From Pseudomonas sp. GM41(2012) (GTDB taxonomy: Bacteria; Pseudomonadota; Gammaproteobacteria; Pseudomonadales; Pseudomonadaceae), in contig NZ_AKJN02000006.1 in the NCBI RefSeq assembly GCF_000282315.2, positions 2,480,001 to 2,544,000 of the forward strand: a DNA stretch of 64,000 bases, written 5' to 3'. The notes below the pieces were generated by a model. That model saw only the letters and a list, made by a program, of their open reading frames with translations, was not told the origin of the DNA and ran no database searches. This document shows positions 46,182-55,414 of this stretch, piece by piece (positions within the stretch are counted from its first letter, which is position 1; the number at the start of each line of letters is the position of its first letter). A program made the position numbers and the translations under genes.

Positions 46182-49076
46182 ATGCAAACCGACACAACTC
46201 GCGAGAACCCGCAGGGCACCTTGCCGCAGGCCGCAGATTCGACTTCGGATCTGTCCGCCACCGCGCCTGGTCAACTGCGCGTGATCAAGCGTAACGGCAC
46301 TGTCGTTCCTTACACCGATGACAAGATCACCGTCGCCATCACCAAAGCGTTTCTCGCAGTTGAGGGCGGCACCGCTGCCGCTTCGTCGCGAATCCACGAC
46401 ACCGTTGCCCGTCTGACCGAACAAGTCACCGCGACCTTCAAGCGCCGCATGCCCTCGGGCGGCACGATCCACATCGAAGAAATCCAGGACCAGGTCGAAC
46501 TGGCCCTGATGCGTGCCGGCGAGCAGAAAGTGGCGCGCGACTACGTGATCTACCGTGACGGTCGCTCGAAAGAACGCGCCGCCCACGCACCGGCAGAGGA
46601 AGCAGTCAACGCTCACCCGTCGATCCGCATCACCCGCGCCGATGGCACCTTTGCTCCTCTGGACATGGGCCGCCTGAACACCATCGTCACCGAAGCGTGC
46701 GAAGGCCTTGCAGAAGTCGACGGCGACCTGATCCAGCGCGAAACCCTGAAAAACCTGTACGACGGCGTGGCCCTGACCGACGTCAACACCGCGTTGGTGA
46801 TGACCGCCCGTACGCTGGTCGAGCGTGAGCCGAACTACTCGTTCGTGACCGCCCGCCTGCTGATGGACACCCTGCGTGCCGAAGGCCTGAGCTTCCTGGA
46901 AGTCGCCGAAAGCGCGACCCACCACGAAATGGTCGACCTGTACGCCAAGGCCCTGCCTGCCTACATCGCCAAGGGCATCGAATTCGAATTGCTGAACCCG
47001 GTCCTGGCGACCTTCGACCTGGAAAAACTCGGCAAGGCAATCAACCACGAGCGCGATCAGCAGTTCACGTACCTGGGCCTGCAAACCCTGTACGACCGTT
47101 ACTTCATCCACAAGGACGGTATCCGCTTCGAACTGCCGCAAATCTTCTTCATGCGCGTGGCCATGGGCCTGGCGATCGAAGAGAAGAACAAAGAAGACCG
47201 TGCGATCGAGTTCTACAACCTGTTGTCGTCCTTCGACTACATGTCGTCGACCCCGACCCTGTTCAACGCCGGTACTCTGCGTCCACAGCTGTCGAGCTGC
47301 TACCTGACCACCGTTCCGGATGACCTGTCGGGCATCTACCACGCGATCCACGACAACGCCATGTTGTCGAAATTTGCGGGCGGCCTGGGCAACGACTGGA
47401 CTCCGGTTCGTGCACTCGGTTCGTACATCAAGGGCACCAACGGCAAATCCCAGGGCGTTGTTCCGTTCCTGAAAGTAGTGAACGACACCGCCGTCGCCGT
47501 TAACCAGGGTGGCAAGCGCAAAGGCGCTGTCTGTGCCTACCTGGAAACCTGGCACATGGACATCGAAGAGTTCATCGAACTCCGTAAGAACACCGGTGAT
47601 GATCGTCGTCGTACCCACGACATGAACACAGCCAACTGGATCCCTGACCTGTTCATGAAGCGCGTCTTCGATGACGGCAAGTGGACCTTGTTCTCGCCGT
47701 CCGAAGTGCCGGACCTGCACGACCTGACTGGCAAGGCCTTCGAAGAGCGTTACGAGTACTACGAAGCCCTGTCCGAGTACCCGGGCAAGATCAAGCTGTT
47801 CAAGACCATCCAGGCCAAAGACCTGTGGCGCAAAATGCTGTCCATGCTGTTTGAAACCGGCCACCCATGGCTGACCTTCAAAGACCCGTGCAACCTGCGC
47901 AGCCCGCAGCAGCACGTCGGCGTGGTTCACAGCTCGAACCTGTGCACCGAGATCACCTTGAACACCAACAAGGACGAGATCGCCGTTTGCAACCTGGGCT
48001 CGATCAACCTGCCGAACCACATCACCAACGGCAAGCTGGACACCGCCAAGCTGGAACGCACCGTGAACACCGCCGTTCGCATGCTCGATAACGTTATCGA
48101 CATCAACTACTACTCGGTGCCACAAGCGAAGAACTCCAACTTCAAGCACCGTCCGGTCGGCCTTGGCATCATGGGCTTCCAGGACGCGCTGTACCTGCAG
48201 CACATTCCTTACGGTTCCGACGCTGCCGTCGAGTTCGCCGACAAGTCGATGGAAGCGGTCAGCTACTACGCGATCCAGGCTTCCTGCGACCTGGCTGACG
48301 AGCGCGGCGCCTACGAGACGTTCCAGGGTTCGCTGTGGTCCAAAGGCATCCTGCCGCTGGATTCGCAACAGATCCTGATCGAGCAGCGCGGCCAGAAGTA
48401 CATCGACGTTGACCTGAACGAATCCCTGGACTGGGCACCGGTTCGTGCCCGTGTGCAGAAAGGCATTCGTAACTCCAACATCATGGCCATCGCACCGACC
48501 GCGACCATCGCCAACATCACCGGCGTATCGCAGTCGATCGAACCGACCTACCAGAACCTCTATGTGAAATCGAACCTGTCGGGCGAATTCACCGTGATCA
48601 ACCCGTACCTGGTTCGTGACCTGAAGGCTCGCGGTCTGTGGGACTCGGTCATGATCAACGACCTGAAGTACTACGACGGTTCGGTGCAACAGATCGAGCG
48701 CATCCCGCAAGAACTCAAAGAGCTCTACGCGACTGCCTTCGAAGTGGACACCAAGTGGATCGTTGACGCGGCAAGCCGTCGTCAGAAGTGGATCGACCAG
48801 GCTCAATCGCTGAACCTGTACATCGCTGGTGCATCGGGCAAGAAGCTGGACGTGACCTACCGCATGGCCTGGTACCGTGGTCTGAAAACCACTTACTACC
48901 TCCGTGCCCTGGCCGCGACCAGCACCGAGAAGTCGACCATCAACACCGGCAAGCTGAACGCTGTTTCCAGCGGCGGCAACCACGGTGAAGATTCGGTCCT
49001 GGCAGCACCTGCCGGCCCTGCTCCAGTGCCGAAGGCTTGCGCCATCGACGAGCCGGATTGCGAAGCTTGCCAATAA
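46182..49076 (+). CDS. nrdA: Class Ia ribonucleoside-diphosphate reductase, alpha subunit
   Basis: 964 residues from ATG 46182. Two ATP-cone domains are visible, about 31-125 ('LRVIKRNGTVVPYTDDKITVAITKAF') and 143-230 ('IRITRADGTFAPLDMGRLNTIVTEA'), as in P. aeruginosa NrdA. The barrel follows with 'RPQLSSCYLTTVPDD', the catalytic 'HSSNLCTEITLNTNKDEIAVCNLGSINLPNH' (Asn, Cys, Glu) and the redox-active C-terminal tail 'CAIDEPDCEACQ'. It reduces NDPs to dNDPs with NrdB. No nrdB follows within the window. Confidence 0.97.
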   Translation: MQTDTTRENPQGTLPQAADSTSDLSATAPGQLRVIKRNGTVVPYTDDKITVAITKAFLAVEGGTAAASSRIHDTVARLTEQVTATFKRRMPSGGTIHIEEIQDQVELALMRAGEQKVARDYVIYRDGRSKERAAHAPAEEAVNAHPSIRITRADGTFAPLDMGRLNTIVTEACEGLAEVDGDLIQRETLKNLYDGVALTDVNTALVMTARTLVEREPNYSFVTARLLMDTLRAEGLSFLEVAESATHHEMVDLYAKALPAYIAKGIEFELLNPVLATFDLEKLGKAINHERDQQFTYLGLQTLYDRYFIHKDGIRFELPQIFFMRVAMGLAIEEKNKEDRAIEFYNLLSSFDYMSSTPTLFNAGTLRPQLSSCYLTTVPDDLSGIYHAIHDNAMLSKFAGGLGNDWTPVRALGSYIKGTNGKSQGVVPFLKVVNDTAVAVNQGGKRKGAVCAYLETWHMDIEEFIELRKNTGDDRRRTHDMNTANWIPDLFMKRVFDDGKWTLFSPSEVPDLHDLTGKAFEERYEYYEALSEYPGKIKLFKTIQAKDLWRKMLSMLFETGHPWLTFKDPCNLRSPQQHVGVVHSSNLCTEITLNTNKDEIAVCNLGSINLPNHITNGKLDTAKLERTVNTAVRMLDNVIDINYYSVPQAKNSNFKHRPVGLGIMGFQDALYLQHIPYGSDAAVEFADKSMEAVSYYAIQASCDLADERGAYETFQGSLWSKGILPLDSQQILIEQRGQKYIDVDLNESLDWAPVRARVQKGIRNSNIMAIAPTATIANITGVSQSIEPTYQNLYVKSNLSGEFTVINPYLVRDLKARGLWDSVMINDLKYYDGSVQQIERIPQELKELYATAFEVDTKWIVDAASRRQKWIDQAQSLNLYIAGASGKKLDVTYRMAWYRGLKTTYYLRALAATSTEKSTINTGKLNAVSSGGNHGEDSVLAAPAGPAPVPKACAIDEPDCEACQ

Positions 49077-49110
49077 GCTGAGCCGGTAGGCGCCGCAAGG
49101 CGCTTACTTG

Positions 49111-49153
49111 AAAACCCCCGATCAGTCCTCTGGATTGTCGGGGGTTTTCTTTT
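49111..49153 (+). terminator. Terminator after nrdA
   Basis: AAAACCCCCGA / TCGGGGGTTTT stem around a 16-nt loop, then CTTTT. Confidence 0.9.
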
Positions 49154-49167
49154 GCCTGCCTTTAAGG

Positions 49168-49263
49168 TCAAAAGATCGCAGCCTCGTTTCACTCGACAGC
49201 TCCTACAGGAAATTGTGATCCCCTGTAGGAGCTGTCGAGTGAAACGAGGCTGCGATCTTTTGA
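49168..49263. repeat. REP-type inverted pair
   Basis: Arms at 49168-49209 and 49222-49263 are a perfect 42-bp inverted repeat (TCAAAAGATCGCAGCCTCGT ... core), around a 12-bp loop, between convergent nrdA and flgE. Same family as 26520-26638. Confidence 0.93.
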
Positions 49264-49282
49264 TATTGATTCTGTCCGGTAC

Positions 49283-49307
49283 AAAAAAGCCCCTCGATCG
49301 AGGGGCT
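49283..49307 (-). terminator. Terminator after flgE
   Basis: AGCCCCTCGA / TCGAGGGGCT perfect 10-bp stem with the T run on the minus strand. Confidence 0.9.
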
Positions 49308-49336
49308 CTTTGTGCAGCGCTTTCAGCCAACCCGCA

Positions 49337-50629
49337 TCAGGTCATCTGAATGATGGTCTGCATGATGGTGCTTTGGGTGGAGATGGTCTTGGCGTTCGCC
49401 TGGTAGTTGCTCTGCGCCTTGATCAGGTCGACCAGTTCATTGGTCAGGTTGACGTTGGACTCTTCCAGGGAGTTGGAGTTGATCTCGCCCAAGGTACCGG
49501 TGTTCGGCGCATCGTAGCCCGGGATACCCGACGCATAGGTTTCTTTCCAGCTGGTGCCGCCTACCGGTTGCAAACCTTGTTCGTTGGTAAAGCTGGCGAG
49601 CGAGATCTGGCCGATGGGCTTGGTCTGGCTGTTGCTGAAGTTGGCCAGCATGACACCGCTGGTGTCGATGGTCAGGTTGGTGATCTGGCCGGTGGCGTAG
49701 CCGTTCTGCGAAGGAATCGAACGCGCGGTGTCAGCGTTGTATTGCGTGGTTTTGTCCATGGAGACCGTGATGACGCCGGAGGTCGCGCCGTTGCCTTTCC
49801 ACACGCCATTGGTCACGGTACCCGGAACCCAACCAGTGACCTTCAAGTCAGGGCTGACAACCCCCGCAGTGGTGACGGAAACCAGTTTGCCTGACGAATC
49901 GAACGCCATGGTCGACGCGACAGGAGGTGTAACGGTTGGATCGCTACCATCCGGGTTGCGACCCTCGATCAGGGTGTAGGTGTTCCAGGTGTTGTCACCC
50001 GTCTTGACCATGTATTGATCCATGACGTGCTTGTTACCCTGGGTATCGTAAATCGGGGTACTGAACTGCTTGGTGAAAGATGCTTCCTTGGACGGGTCAA
50101 ACGGATTGACAGTCTGGTCGATGATGGGAGCTGTGGAGTTCAGGTTGATCGTCGACGAAACCGTAGAGGTGTTTTTTGGCGCCAGGTTCGAAGTATCGAT
50201 GCGCAGGTCAGTCAAAACGCCATTGAGGATCTTGCCATTGGCATCCACGCCATAACCCTGCAGACGCGCAGAGCCATCGCTATTGGTGACGTAACCGTCC
50301 TTGTCGACCTTGAACGTTCCGGAACGGGTGTAGGACATCGACCCGTTCTCGCTCAGCACGAAGAAGCCGGAACCGTTGATACCCATGTCCAGCACGTTAC
50401 CGGTGTTGTTGATGTCGCCCTGGGTGAACTGCTGGGAAACGTTGGCCAGGCGCACGCCGTTACCGATGGTTTTGCTGCCCGAACCCAGCTTGGTGGCCGA
50501 GTAAACGTCTTCGAATTCCGCACGGGACGATTTGAAACCGGTGGTCGCGACGTTGGCGATGTTGTTGCCGGTCACGTCCAGTTGTTTGTTGGCTGCATAG
50601 AGACCGCTAAGGCCGATATTGAAAGACAT
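49337..50629 (-). CDS. flgE: Flagellar hook protein FlgE
   Basis: 430 residues. The N-terminal rod/hook motif 'GLSGLYAANKQLDVTGNNIANVATTGFKSSRAEFED' and the C-terminal 'NVNLTNELVDLIKAQSNYQANAKTISTQSTIMQ' pack into the coiled D0 core; the middle, rich in Thr/Asn/Ser, is the surface-exposed D1-D2 part. It polymerises into the hook under the FlgD cap. Fourth gene of flgBCDE. Confidence 0.96.
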   Translation of the reverse strand: MSFNIGLSGLYAANKQLDVTGNNIANVATTGFKSSRAEFEDVYSATKLGSGSKTIGNGVRLANVSQQFTQGDINNTGNVLDMGINGSGFFVLSENGSMSYTRSGTFKVDKDGYVTNSDGSARLQGYGVDANGKILNGVLTDLRIDTSNLAPKNTSTVSSTINLNSTAPIIDQTVNPFDPSKEASFTKQFSTPIYDTQGNKHVMDQYMVKTGDNTWNTYTLIEGRNPDGSDPTVTPPVASTMAFDSSGKLVSVTTAGVVSPDLKVTGWVPGTVTNGVWKGNGATSGVITVSMDKTTQYNADTARSIPSQNGYATGQITNLTIDTSGVMLANFSNSQTKPIGQISLASFTNEQGLQPVGGTSWKETYASGIPGYDAPNTGTLGEINSNSLEESNVNLTNELVDLIKAQSNYQANAKTISTQSTIMQTIIQMT

Positions 50630-50660
50630 ATTCCACTCCTTTGTGCCGTGTTAGTCGGCT

Positions 50661-51383
50661 CTACATACCAATAGTTTGTACTTTGGACAGGGCGATGCTG
50701 CCGAGCCCGGCCAGGTTGAGCATCAACTCACCGCCCGTCTGGCTGATGGTCACGCTGTTGACGGTTGCTGGCAGGTACGTCACCAGCGAGGTCGCCTTGC
50801 CGTCGTAGGTCGCCGTAGCGCCGAAGGTATAGGTACCCGCCTTGGCCACTTCGCCTGCATCGTTTTTGCCGTCCCAGATGAAACTGGAAGTACCGGCGTT
50901 CTGGCTGCCCAGGCCGATGGTGCGGACAACCTTGCCATCGGCATCGGTGATCTTGACCGTGACCGGGTCCACCGACGCCGGTACGGCAATGGTGCCGTTG
51001 AAACTCTTGGAGGTATCGACCACCGCCGATCCGGCCGGTGCAATGACCGAACGCCCGACCAGCGACGACGCCTGCAATGCCTGGGACGAGTTGTAATTGC
51101 TCGCCAGGCCACTGACGGTGTCGTTGAGCGTGGTGATGCCTTCCAGGCTACTGAACTGCGCCAACTGGGCGACAAACGCACCGTTGTCTTGCGGCTCCAG
51201 CGGGTTCTGGTTTTTCAGTTGCGTTACCAGCAACTGCAGGAACGCGTCCTTGCCCAGGGCCTTGTTGCCGGTGGCGCTGTTCGTCGCCGACGCCAGGCCG
51301 TCGGCACTGGTGCTGGTCTTGATCGAGGAGTTGGCCAGGATGTCCTTGAGGCTCAAACTACTGGTGGTATCAGTAACACTCAT
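50661..51383 (-). CDS. flgD: Hook-capping scaffold protein FlgD
   Basis: 240 residues. The N-terminal 'LGKDAFLQLLVTQLKNQNPLEPQDNGAFVAQLAQFSSLEGI' is the conserved FlgD export/cap region; the C-terminal half is Ig-like with a FlgD Tudor-like fold ('GTSSFIWDGKNDAGEVAKAGTYTF'). It caps the growing hook and is discarded when it is complete. Confidence 0.95.
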   Translation of the reverse strand: MSVTDTTSSLSLKDILANSSIKTSTSADGLASATNSATGNKALGKDAFLQLLVTQLKNQNPLEPQDNGAFVAQLAQFSSLEGITTLNDTVSGLASNYNSSQALQASSLVGRSVIAPAGSAVVDTSKSFNGTIAVPASVDPVTVKITDADGKVVRTIGLGSQNAGTSSFIWDGKNDAGEVAKAGTYTFGATATYDGKATSLVTYLPATVNSVTISQTGGELMLNLAGLGSIALSKVQTIGM

Positions 51384-51398
51384 CTGAGTCGCCCCTTA

Positions 51399-51842
51399 TC
51401 ACTGACCGAGGGTCAGGACCTTCTGCATCATGGTTTTGGCGGTGTTCATCATTTCGGCGTTGGTCTGGAACGAACGGCTCGCGGAAATCATGTCAGCCAT
51501 TTCTTCCACCACGTTGACGTTCGGGTAGTAGACGTAGCCCTTGGCGTCGGCCGCCGGATGGTTCGGCTCGTAGCGCGCCTCAAGGTTGCTCTGGTCTTCG
51601 ACCACGCCCAGCACTTGCACGCCTTGACCGGCGGCGTCCTGGTTCTGGAACAGCGAGTCGCTGCCGCCGCTCTGGCCGCCCTGGAACATGGTGGCGAATA
51701 CCGGGTGCCGTGCACGGTAGGTCTGGTCGATGCTCGACGAGACGGTCTCGGCGTTGGCGATGTTACTGGCGACGGTGTTCAAGCGAGTGGTCTGGGCACT
51801 CATGCCGCTACCGGCAATGTTGAAAACACTGGATAGAGACAT
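51399..51842 (-). CDS. flgC: Flagellar basal-body rod protein FlgC
   Basis: 147 residues, MSLSSVFNIAGSGMSAQTTR, with the rod motif 'LNTVASNIANAETVSS' and the C-terminal 'NVNVVEEMADMISASRSFQTNAEMMNTAKTMMQKVL'. Proximal rod component. It lies 15 bp before flgD. Confidence 0.96.
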   Translation of the reverse strand: MSLSSVFNIAGSGMSAQTTRLNTVASNIANAETVSSSIDQTYRARHPVFATMFQGGQSGGSDSLFQNQDAAGQGVQVLGVVEDQSNLEARYEPNHPAADAKGYVYYPNVNVVEEMADMISASRSFQTNAEMMNTAKTMMQKVLTLGQ

Positions 51843-51845
51843 GAC

Positions 51846-52253
51846 TTACTCTCCACGAAGGGCTGACACCAGCCCTTTGAATTTGCTGTTGAGCAGGGTG
51901 AAGCTGGCCTGGAAGTTGACCGCGTTTTCCGCGTAGTTCGACTGTTCCAGCTGGGCGTCCACGGTGTTCTGGTCGATCGACGGTTGCATCGGCGTGCGAT
52001 ACATCAGCGACTCGTCACCATTGCCCAGGCCTTCGGCTTCGATATGACGGCTGTTGGTCATGTTCAAGGCGAAAGATCCGCTCTTGGTCTTCTCGTTCTG
52101 TGCGGCGAGCACTTTGGAGAAGTCCAGATCCCGAGCCTTGTAGTTCGGGGTGTCGGCGTTGGCGATGTTGTTGGCCAGGACTTCAGCACGCTGGGCGCGG
52201 AAGCCCAAGGCTTGTTCGTGGATACCGAGCGCTTTATCGAAGCTGATGCTCAT
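51846..52253 (-). CDS. flgB: Flagellar basal-body rod protein FlgB
   Basis: 135 residues from ATG 52253. 'LGFRAQRAEVLANNIANADTPNYKARDLDF' is the FlgB rod motif. It is the first gene of flgBCDE and forms the most proximal rod with FlgC. A perfect sigma-54 promoter lies ~45 bp upstream, placing the run under FleQ/RpoN control as expected for the hook-basal-body tier in pseudomonads. Confidence 0.95.
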   Translation of the reverse strand: MSISFDKALGIHEQALGFRAQRAEVLANNIANADTPNYKARDLDFSKVLAAQNEKTKSGSFALNMTNSRHIEAEGLGNGDESLMYRTPMQPSIDQNTVDAQLEQSNYAENAVNFQASFTLLNSKFKGLVSALRGE

Positions 52254-52297
52254 GTCGGAAACCTTTGGGTGACCTGATTTTTCGTAACAGGGACATA

Positions 52298-52312
52298 GCA
52301 AGCGTCGTGCCA
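52298..52312 (-). promoter_or_regulatory. Sigma-54 promoter of flgBCDE
   Basis: Minus strand TGGCACGACGCTTGC, an exact TGGCAC-N5-TTGC. Transcription would begin near 52286, ~33 nt before flgB. The rest of the 360-bp spacer holds a REP pair and the cheR terminator. Confidence 0.88.
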
Positions 52313-52436
52313 ATTCAAAAAAGCCCATAAACCGGGGCTTTGCGGGCAGTGGCAATGTGGCAATGCCAGAAAAGCGGCAACCGATTTCCGCCGCCTGCCG
52401 CTTTTCTGCCGCTTTCCCCTGGGCAACACCTATCCC

Positions 52437-52530
52437 CTGTAGGAGCATGGCTTGCCCGCGATGGCGGTGTGTCAGACAACATCATCATTGACTGACACAC
52501 CGCCATCGCGGGCAAGCCATGCTCCTACAG
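52437..52530. repeat. REP-type inverted pair
   Basis: Near-perfect facing arms of about 40 bp with core CTGTAGGAGCATGGCTTGCC extending to GCGATGGCGGTGTGTCAG. Same family as 4751-4822. Confidence 0.92.
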
Positions 52531-52563
52531 GTGTTGCAGCGCCTATGAGGAATGAGCAGGCAT

Positions 52564-52598
52564 AAAAAAACGGGAGCCCCTGAGGTCTCCCGTTTTTT
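52564..52598 (-). terminator. Terminator after cheR
   Basis: AAAACGGGAG / CTCCCGTTTT stem with a short GC loop and T runs, just past the cheR stop. Confidence 0.9.
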
Positions 52599-52613
52599 GA
52601 TGACGCCAACGAA

Positions 52614-53441
52614 TCACTTCGCCTGGTAAATGATCCCCGGGCTGCACTGGACCATCTGGTAATGATCCGGCAAACCGTTCAGCGCCTCGGAAGCACCGAG
52701 GAACAGATAACCGCCCGGCTTCAATGTGCTGTGAATACGCAACAGGATGTCTTTCTTCACCTCCGCGGAGAAGTAGATCAGCACGTTGCGGCAGAACACG
52801 ATGTCGAACTTGCCGAGGCTCGCGTAGCTGTCCAGCAGGTTGAACGAGCGAAACTCCACCCGGCTCTTGATCGGCGCCTTGATGGCCCAGCGCCCCGGCC
52901 CTTTCGGGTCGAAGTATCGTTGAAGGCGCTCGGGCGACAGGCCACGGCCGATGGCCAGGCTGTCGTACTCGCCGGTCTTGCAGTTGGTCAGCATGGTACC
53001 GGACAGGTCGGTGGCAACGATCTGCACGCCCATCTTCAACTGGCCCATGTTCACGCGCTCGAACTCATCGATCGACATCGACAGCGAATACGGTTCCTGA
53101 CCCGACGAACAGGCCGCCGACCAGATCCGCAGACGCTGGCCAGGGGCGGCCTTGATCGCTGCGGGCAGCACCTTGTTCTTCAAGACTTCAAACGGATAGG
53201 TGTCACGAAACCACAGGGTTTCGTTAGTGGTCATGGCATCCACCACCATCTCGCGCAAACCGCTGCGCGGCTGGGTCTGGATGCGCTGGACCAGCTCACC
53301 CAGGGACTTGATGCCTTGCTGTTCCATCAGTTTGTTGAGACGGCTCGAGACCAGGTATTGCTTGTTTTCACCGAGCAAAATGCCACAGGCTTTTTCCAGG
53401 AAGACCCGGAACTGTTCGAAATCCAAATTACCCGTAGACAA
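52614..53441 (-). CDS. cheR: Chemotaxis protein methyltransferase CheR
   Basis: 275 residues. An N-terminal helical CheR_N domain ('FEQFRVFLEKACGILLGENKQYLVSSRLNKLM') precedes the SAM domain: 'LRIWSAACSSGQEPYSLSM', 'IVATDLSGTML' and 'FDIVFCRNVLIYFSAEVKKDILLRIHSTLKPGGYLFLGASE'. It methylates glutamates of chemoreceptors. It follows cheV after 46 bp, an order matching P. aeruginosa cheV-cheR1. Confidence 0.95.
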   Translation of the reverse strand: MSTGNLDFEQFRVFLEKACGILLGENKQYLVSSRLNKLMEQQGIKSLGELVQRIQTQPRSGLREMVVDAMTTNETLWFRDTYPFEVLKNKVLPAAIKAAPGQRLRIWSAACSSGQEPYSLSMSIDEFERVNMGQLKMGVQIVATDLSGTMLTNCKTGEYDSLAIGRGLSPERLQRYFDPKGPGRWAIKAPIKSRVEFRSFNLLDSYASLGKFDIVFCRNVLIYFSAEVKKDILLRIHSTLKPGGYLFLGASEALNGLPDHYQMVQCSPGIIYQAK

Positions 53442-53487
53442 AGATACCGCCTCTTAAATCGTATTAACCGTTAGGGGCAAAAGGCCC

Positions 53488-54420
53488 CTAGCTGATGTCT
53501 GCTGCTTTGATCCGGTTGACTACCCGGGATGCCAGGTCATCAGGACGGAATTTGGCAAGGAAGTCATCGGCACCGACCTTCTTGACCATCGCCTGATTGA
53601 ACACACCCGACAACGAAGTATGCAGGATGATGTGAAGCTTTTGCATGCGAGGGTCGTTGCGGATCTCGGCCGTGAGGGTGTACCCGTCCATCTCCGGCAT
53701 CTCGATGTCGGAAATCATCATCAGGAACTCTTCTTCCGGCTTCTTGCCCTCGTCGACCAGCTTGCGCAAGTAATCCAGCGCTTGCCGACCGTCGTTCAAC
53801 GCCACCACTTCGACACCGACCGTCTGCAGGCAACGGGTCACCTGCTTGCGCGCCACCGACGAGTCATCGACCGTCAGTACTCGCAAAGAGAGCGCCTTGT
53901 GCTGGGTTTCGACATCCACCACGCCGACGGAAATCGCTTCCGGTGTTGGCGCCACTTCTGCCAGCACTTTCTCGACGTCGATGATTTCGACTAACTGATT
54001 GTCGACCCGAGTCACAGCCGTCAGGTAATGATCGCGTCCCGTGCCCTTGGGTGGCGGATGAATCTCCTCCCAGTTCATGTTGACGATGCGTTCCACTGAC
54101 CGCACCAGGAAACCCTGGGTCTTGGTGTTGTACTCCGTGATGATCACGAAGGGATTGCTTTGATCTTTCAGCGCGCCGGAGCCGGTCGCCATCGCCAGAT
54201 CAAGAATCGGAATGGTCGCCCCCCGAATATTTGCCACACCGCACACGACAGGACTGGATTTTGGCATCAGCGTCAGTTTGGGGCATTGCAGCACCTCCCG
54301 AACCTTGAACACGTTGATCCCATACAGCTGCTGGCCGTCGAGACGGAACAACAACAGCTCAAGGCGATTCTGCCCTACCAGTTGCGTGCGCTGGTTTACC
54401 GCATCCATTACACCAGCCAT
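53488..54420 (-). CDS. cheV: Chemotaxis coupling protein CheV
   Basis: 310 residues from ATG 54420. The N-terminal ~150 residues form a CheW-like domain ('LELLLFRLDGQQLYGINVFKVREVL', 'VCGVANIRGATIPILDLAMATG'), joined to a receiver domain at about 180-308 with Asp238 ('MMISDIEMPEMDGYTL') and Lys in 'ADDFLAKFRPDDL'. It couples receptors to CheA and is thought to act as a phosphate sink or adaptation element. Divergent from flgA. Confidence 0.95.
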   Translation of the reverse strand: MAGVMDAVNQRTQLVGQNRLELLLFRLDGQQLYGINVFKVREVLQCPKLTLMPKSSPVVCGVANIRGATIPILDLAMATGSGALKDQSNPFVIITEYNTKTQGFLVRSVERIVNMNWEEIHPPPKGTGRDHYLTAVTRVDNQLVEIIDVEKVLAEVAPTPEAISVGVVDVETQHKALSLRVLTVDDSSVARKQVTRCLQTVGVEVVALNDGRQALDYLRKLVDEGKKPEEEFLMMISDIEMPEMDGYTLTAEIRNDPRMQKLHIILHTSLSGVFNQAMVKKVGADDFLAKFRPDDLASRVVNRIKAADIS

Positions 54421-54502
54421 GCACAGACTCCTACACCAACGCTTAAGTGTGTTGCGACGCGCATTCATCACTAAACGGCACGGCGCTTGCTTTTTAACTC
54501 TT

Positions 54503-55264
54503 ATGAACACAGAACCGACATTTTTCCGACGCCTGACATCAAACGCCCGCAAATTGCTTTGCGCGGTGTCGGCTGTCTGCCTGTTCAACGCTGGCTGCCC
54601 TGCCCTTGCTGACGCGGTTACCTTGCCTGACATGCTTATCGGCGTCACCCAGGGCTTTCTTGAATTCACCGTAGAAGACTATCTGGCCACCAGTCAAACG
54701 GAAGGCCGCTACGAAATCGAGGTCAAGCAGCTCGATCCGCGGCTGCGCATGCCCATGTGCGACAAGGAATTGACAGCGTCCCTGGAGAGCCCCGCCACGC
54801 CGCTCGGCCGGGTTACGGTCAAGGTTCGCTGCGAGGGCGCGTCACCCTGGATGGTCTTCGTACCCGCTCAAGTGCGCCTGTTTCGCGACATTGTGACCAC
54901 CACGCGCCCGCTGCGACGCGCCGGTATCGTCGAGCCCCAGGATGTGACCCTGCGCGAGCGTGACATCAGCCTGATCAGCCAGGGTTACCTGACTTCCGTC
55001 GACCAGGCGATCGGGCAGAAACTTACCCGACCAATGGTCGCCAACCAGGTCATGACCCAGGTGCACATGGAACAGGCAGAAGTCATCAGCAAGGGCGACC
55101 AGGTGGTGATTACCGCCCGCAGTGGAACGCTGAGCGTGCGCATGCCGGGTGAAGCGCTGTCCAACGGCGGCTTGCGCGAACAGATCCGGGTGAAAAACCT
55201 CAACTCCCAGCGGGTCATCAAGGCGCAAGTCATCGCGCCCGGCCAGGTGGAAGTCGCCATGTAG
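54503..55264 (+). CDS. flgA: P-ring assembly chaperone FlgA
   Basis: 253 residues from ATG 54503. A signal peptide-like hydrophobic stretch ('KLLCAVSAVCLFNAGCPALADA') precedes an SAF domain region ('VTVKVRCEGASPWMVFVPAQVRLFRDIVTTTRPLRRAGIVEPQDVTLRERDI') and a C-terminal 'GLREQIRVKNLNSQRVIKAQVIAPGQVEV'. It chaperones FlgI during periplasmic P-ring formation. Confidence 0.93.
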   Translation: MNTEPTFFRRLTSNARKLLCAVSAVCLFNAGCPALADAVTLPDMLIGVTQGFLEFTVEDYLATSQTEGRYEIEVKQLDPRLRMPMCDKELTASLESPATPLGRVTVKVRCEGASPWMVFVPAQVRLFRDIVTTTRPLRRAGIVEPQDVTLRERDISLISQGYLTSVDQAIGQKLTRPMVANQVMTQVHMEQAEVISKGDQVVITARSGTLSVRMPGEALSNGGLREQIRVKNLNSQRVIKAQVIAPGQVEVAM

Positions 55265-55351
55265 AACACTGGCGCGCCACTCGACTGTTCCCTAGACTGT
55301 GCCCTATGCAGGGCAAGCGTTGACGCGCGCAAGCTCATTGATAATTGGGCC

Positions 55352-55378
55352 TAAAGTTTTTCCGGGTATGGCCGAAAA
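55352..55378 (+). promoter_or_regulatory. Sigma-28 (FliA) promoter of flgM
   Basis: TAAA (55352-55355), 15 bp, GCCGAAAA (55371-55378): one mismatch to the TAAA-N15-GCCGATAA consensus. Start near 55386, ~29 nt before the flgM ATG. FliA control of flgM is established for pseudomonads. Confidence 0.8.
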
Positions 55379-55414
55379 CATGGCAAGCGTCCAAATACCC
55401 AGAGGTTTTTTGTC

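Noticed and set aside
45774..49073. A 1099-codon open frame on the minus strand opposite nrdA
   Set aside because: It is an antisense shadow caused by the strong codon bias of nrdA; it has no recognisable motifs, starts far inside and matches no family.
54421..54503. Sigma-28-like sequence between cheV and flgA
   Set aside because: A TAAA and a GCCGTTTA can be paired on the minus strand but only at 13-bp spacing with mismatches; too weak to call.
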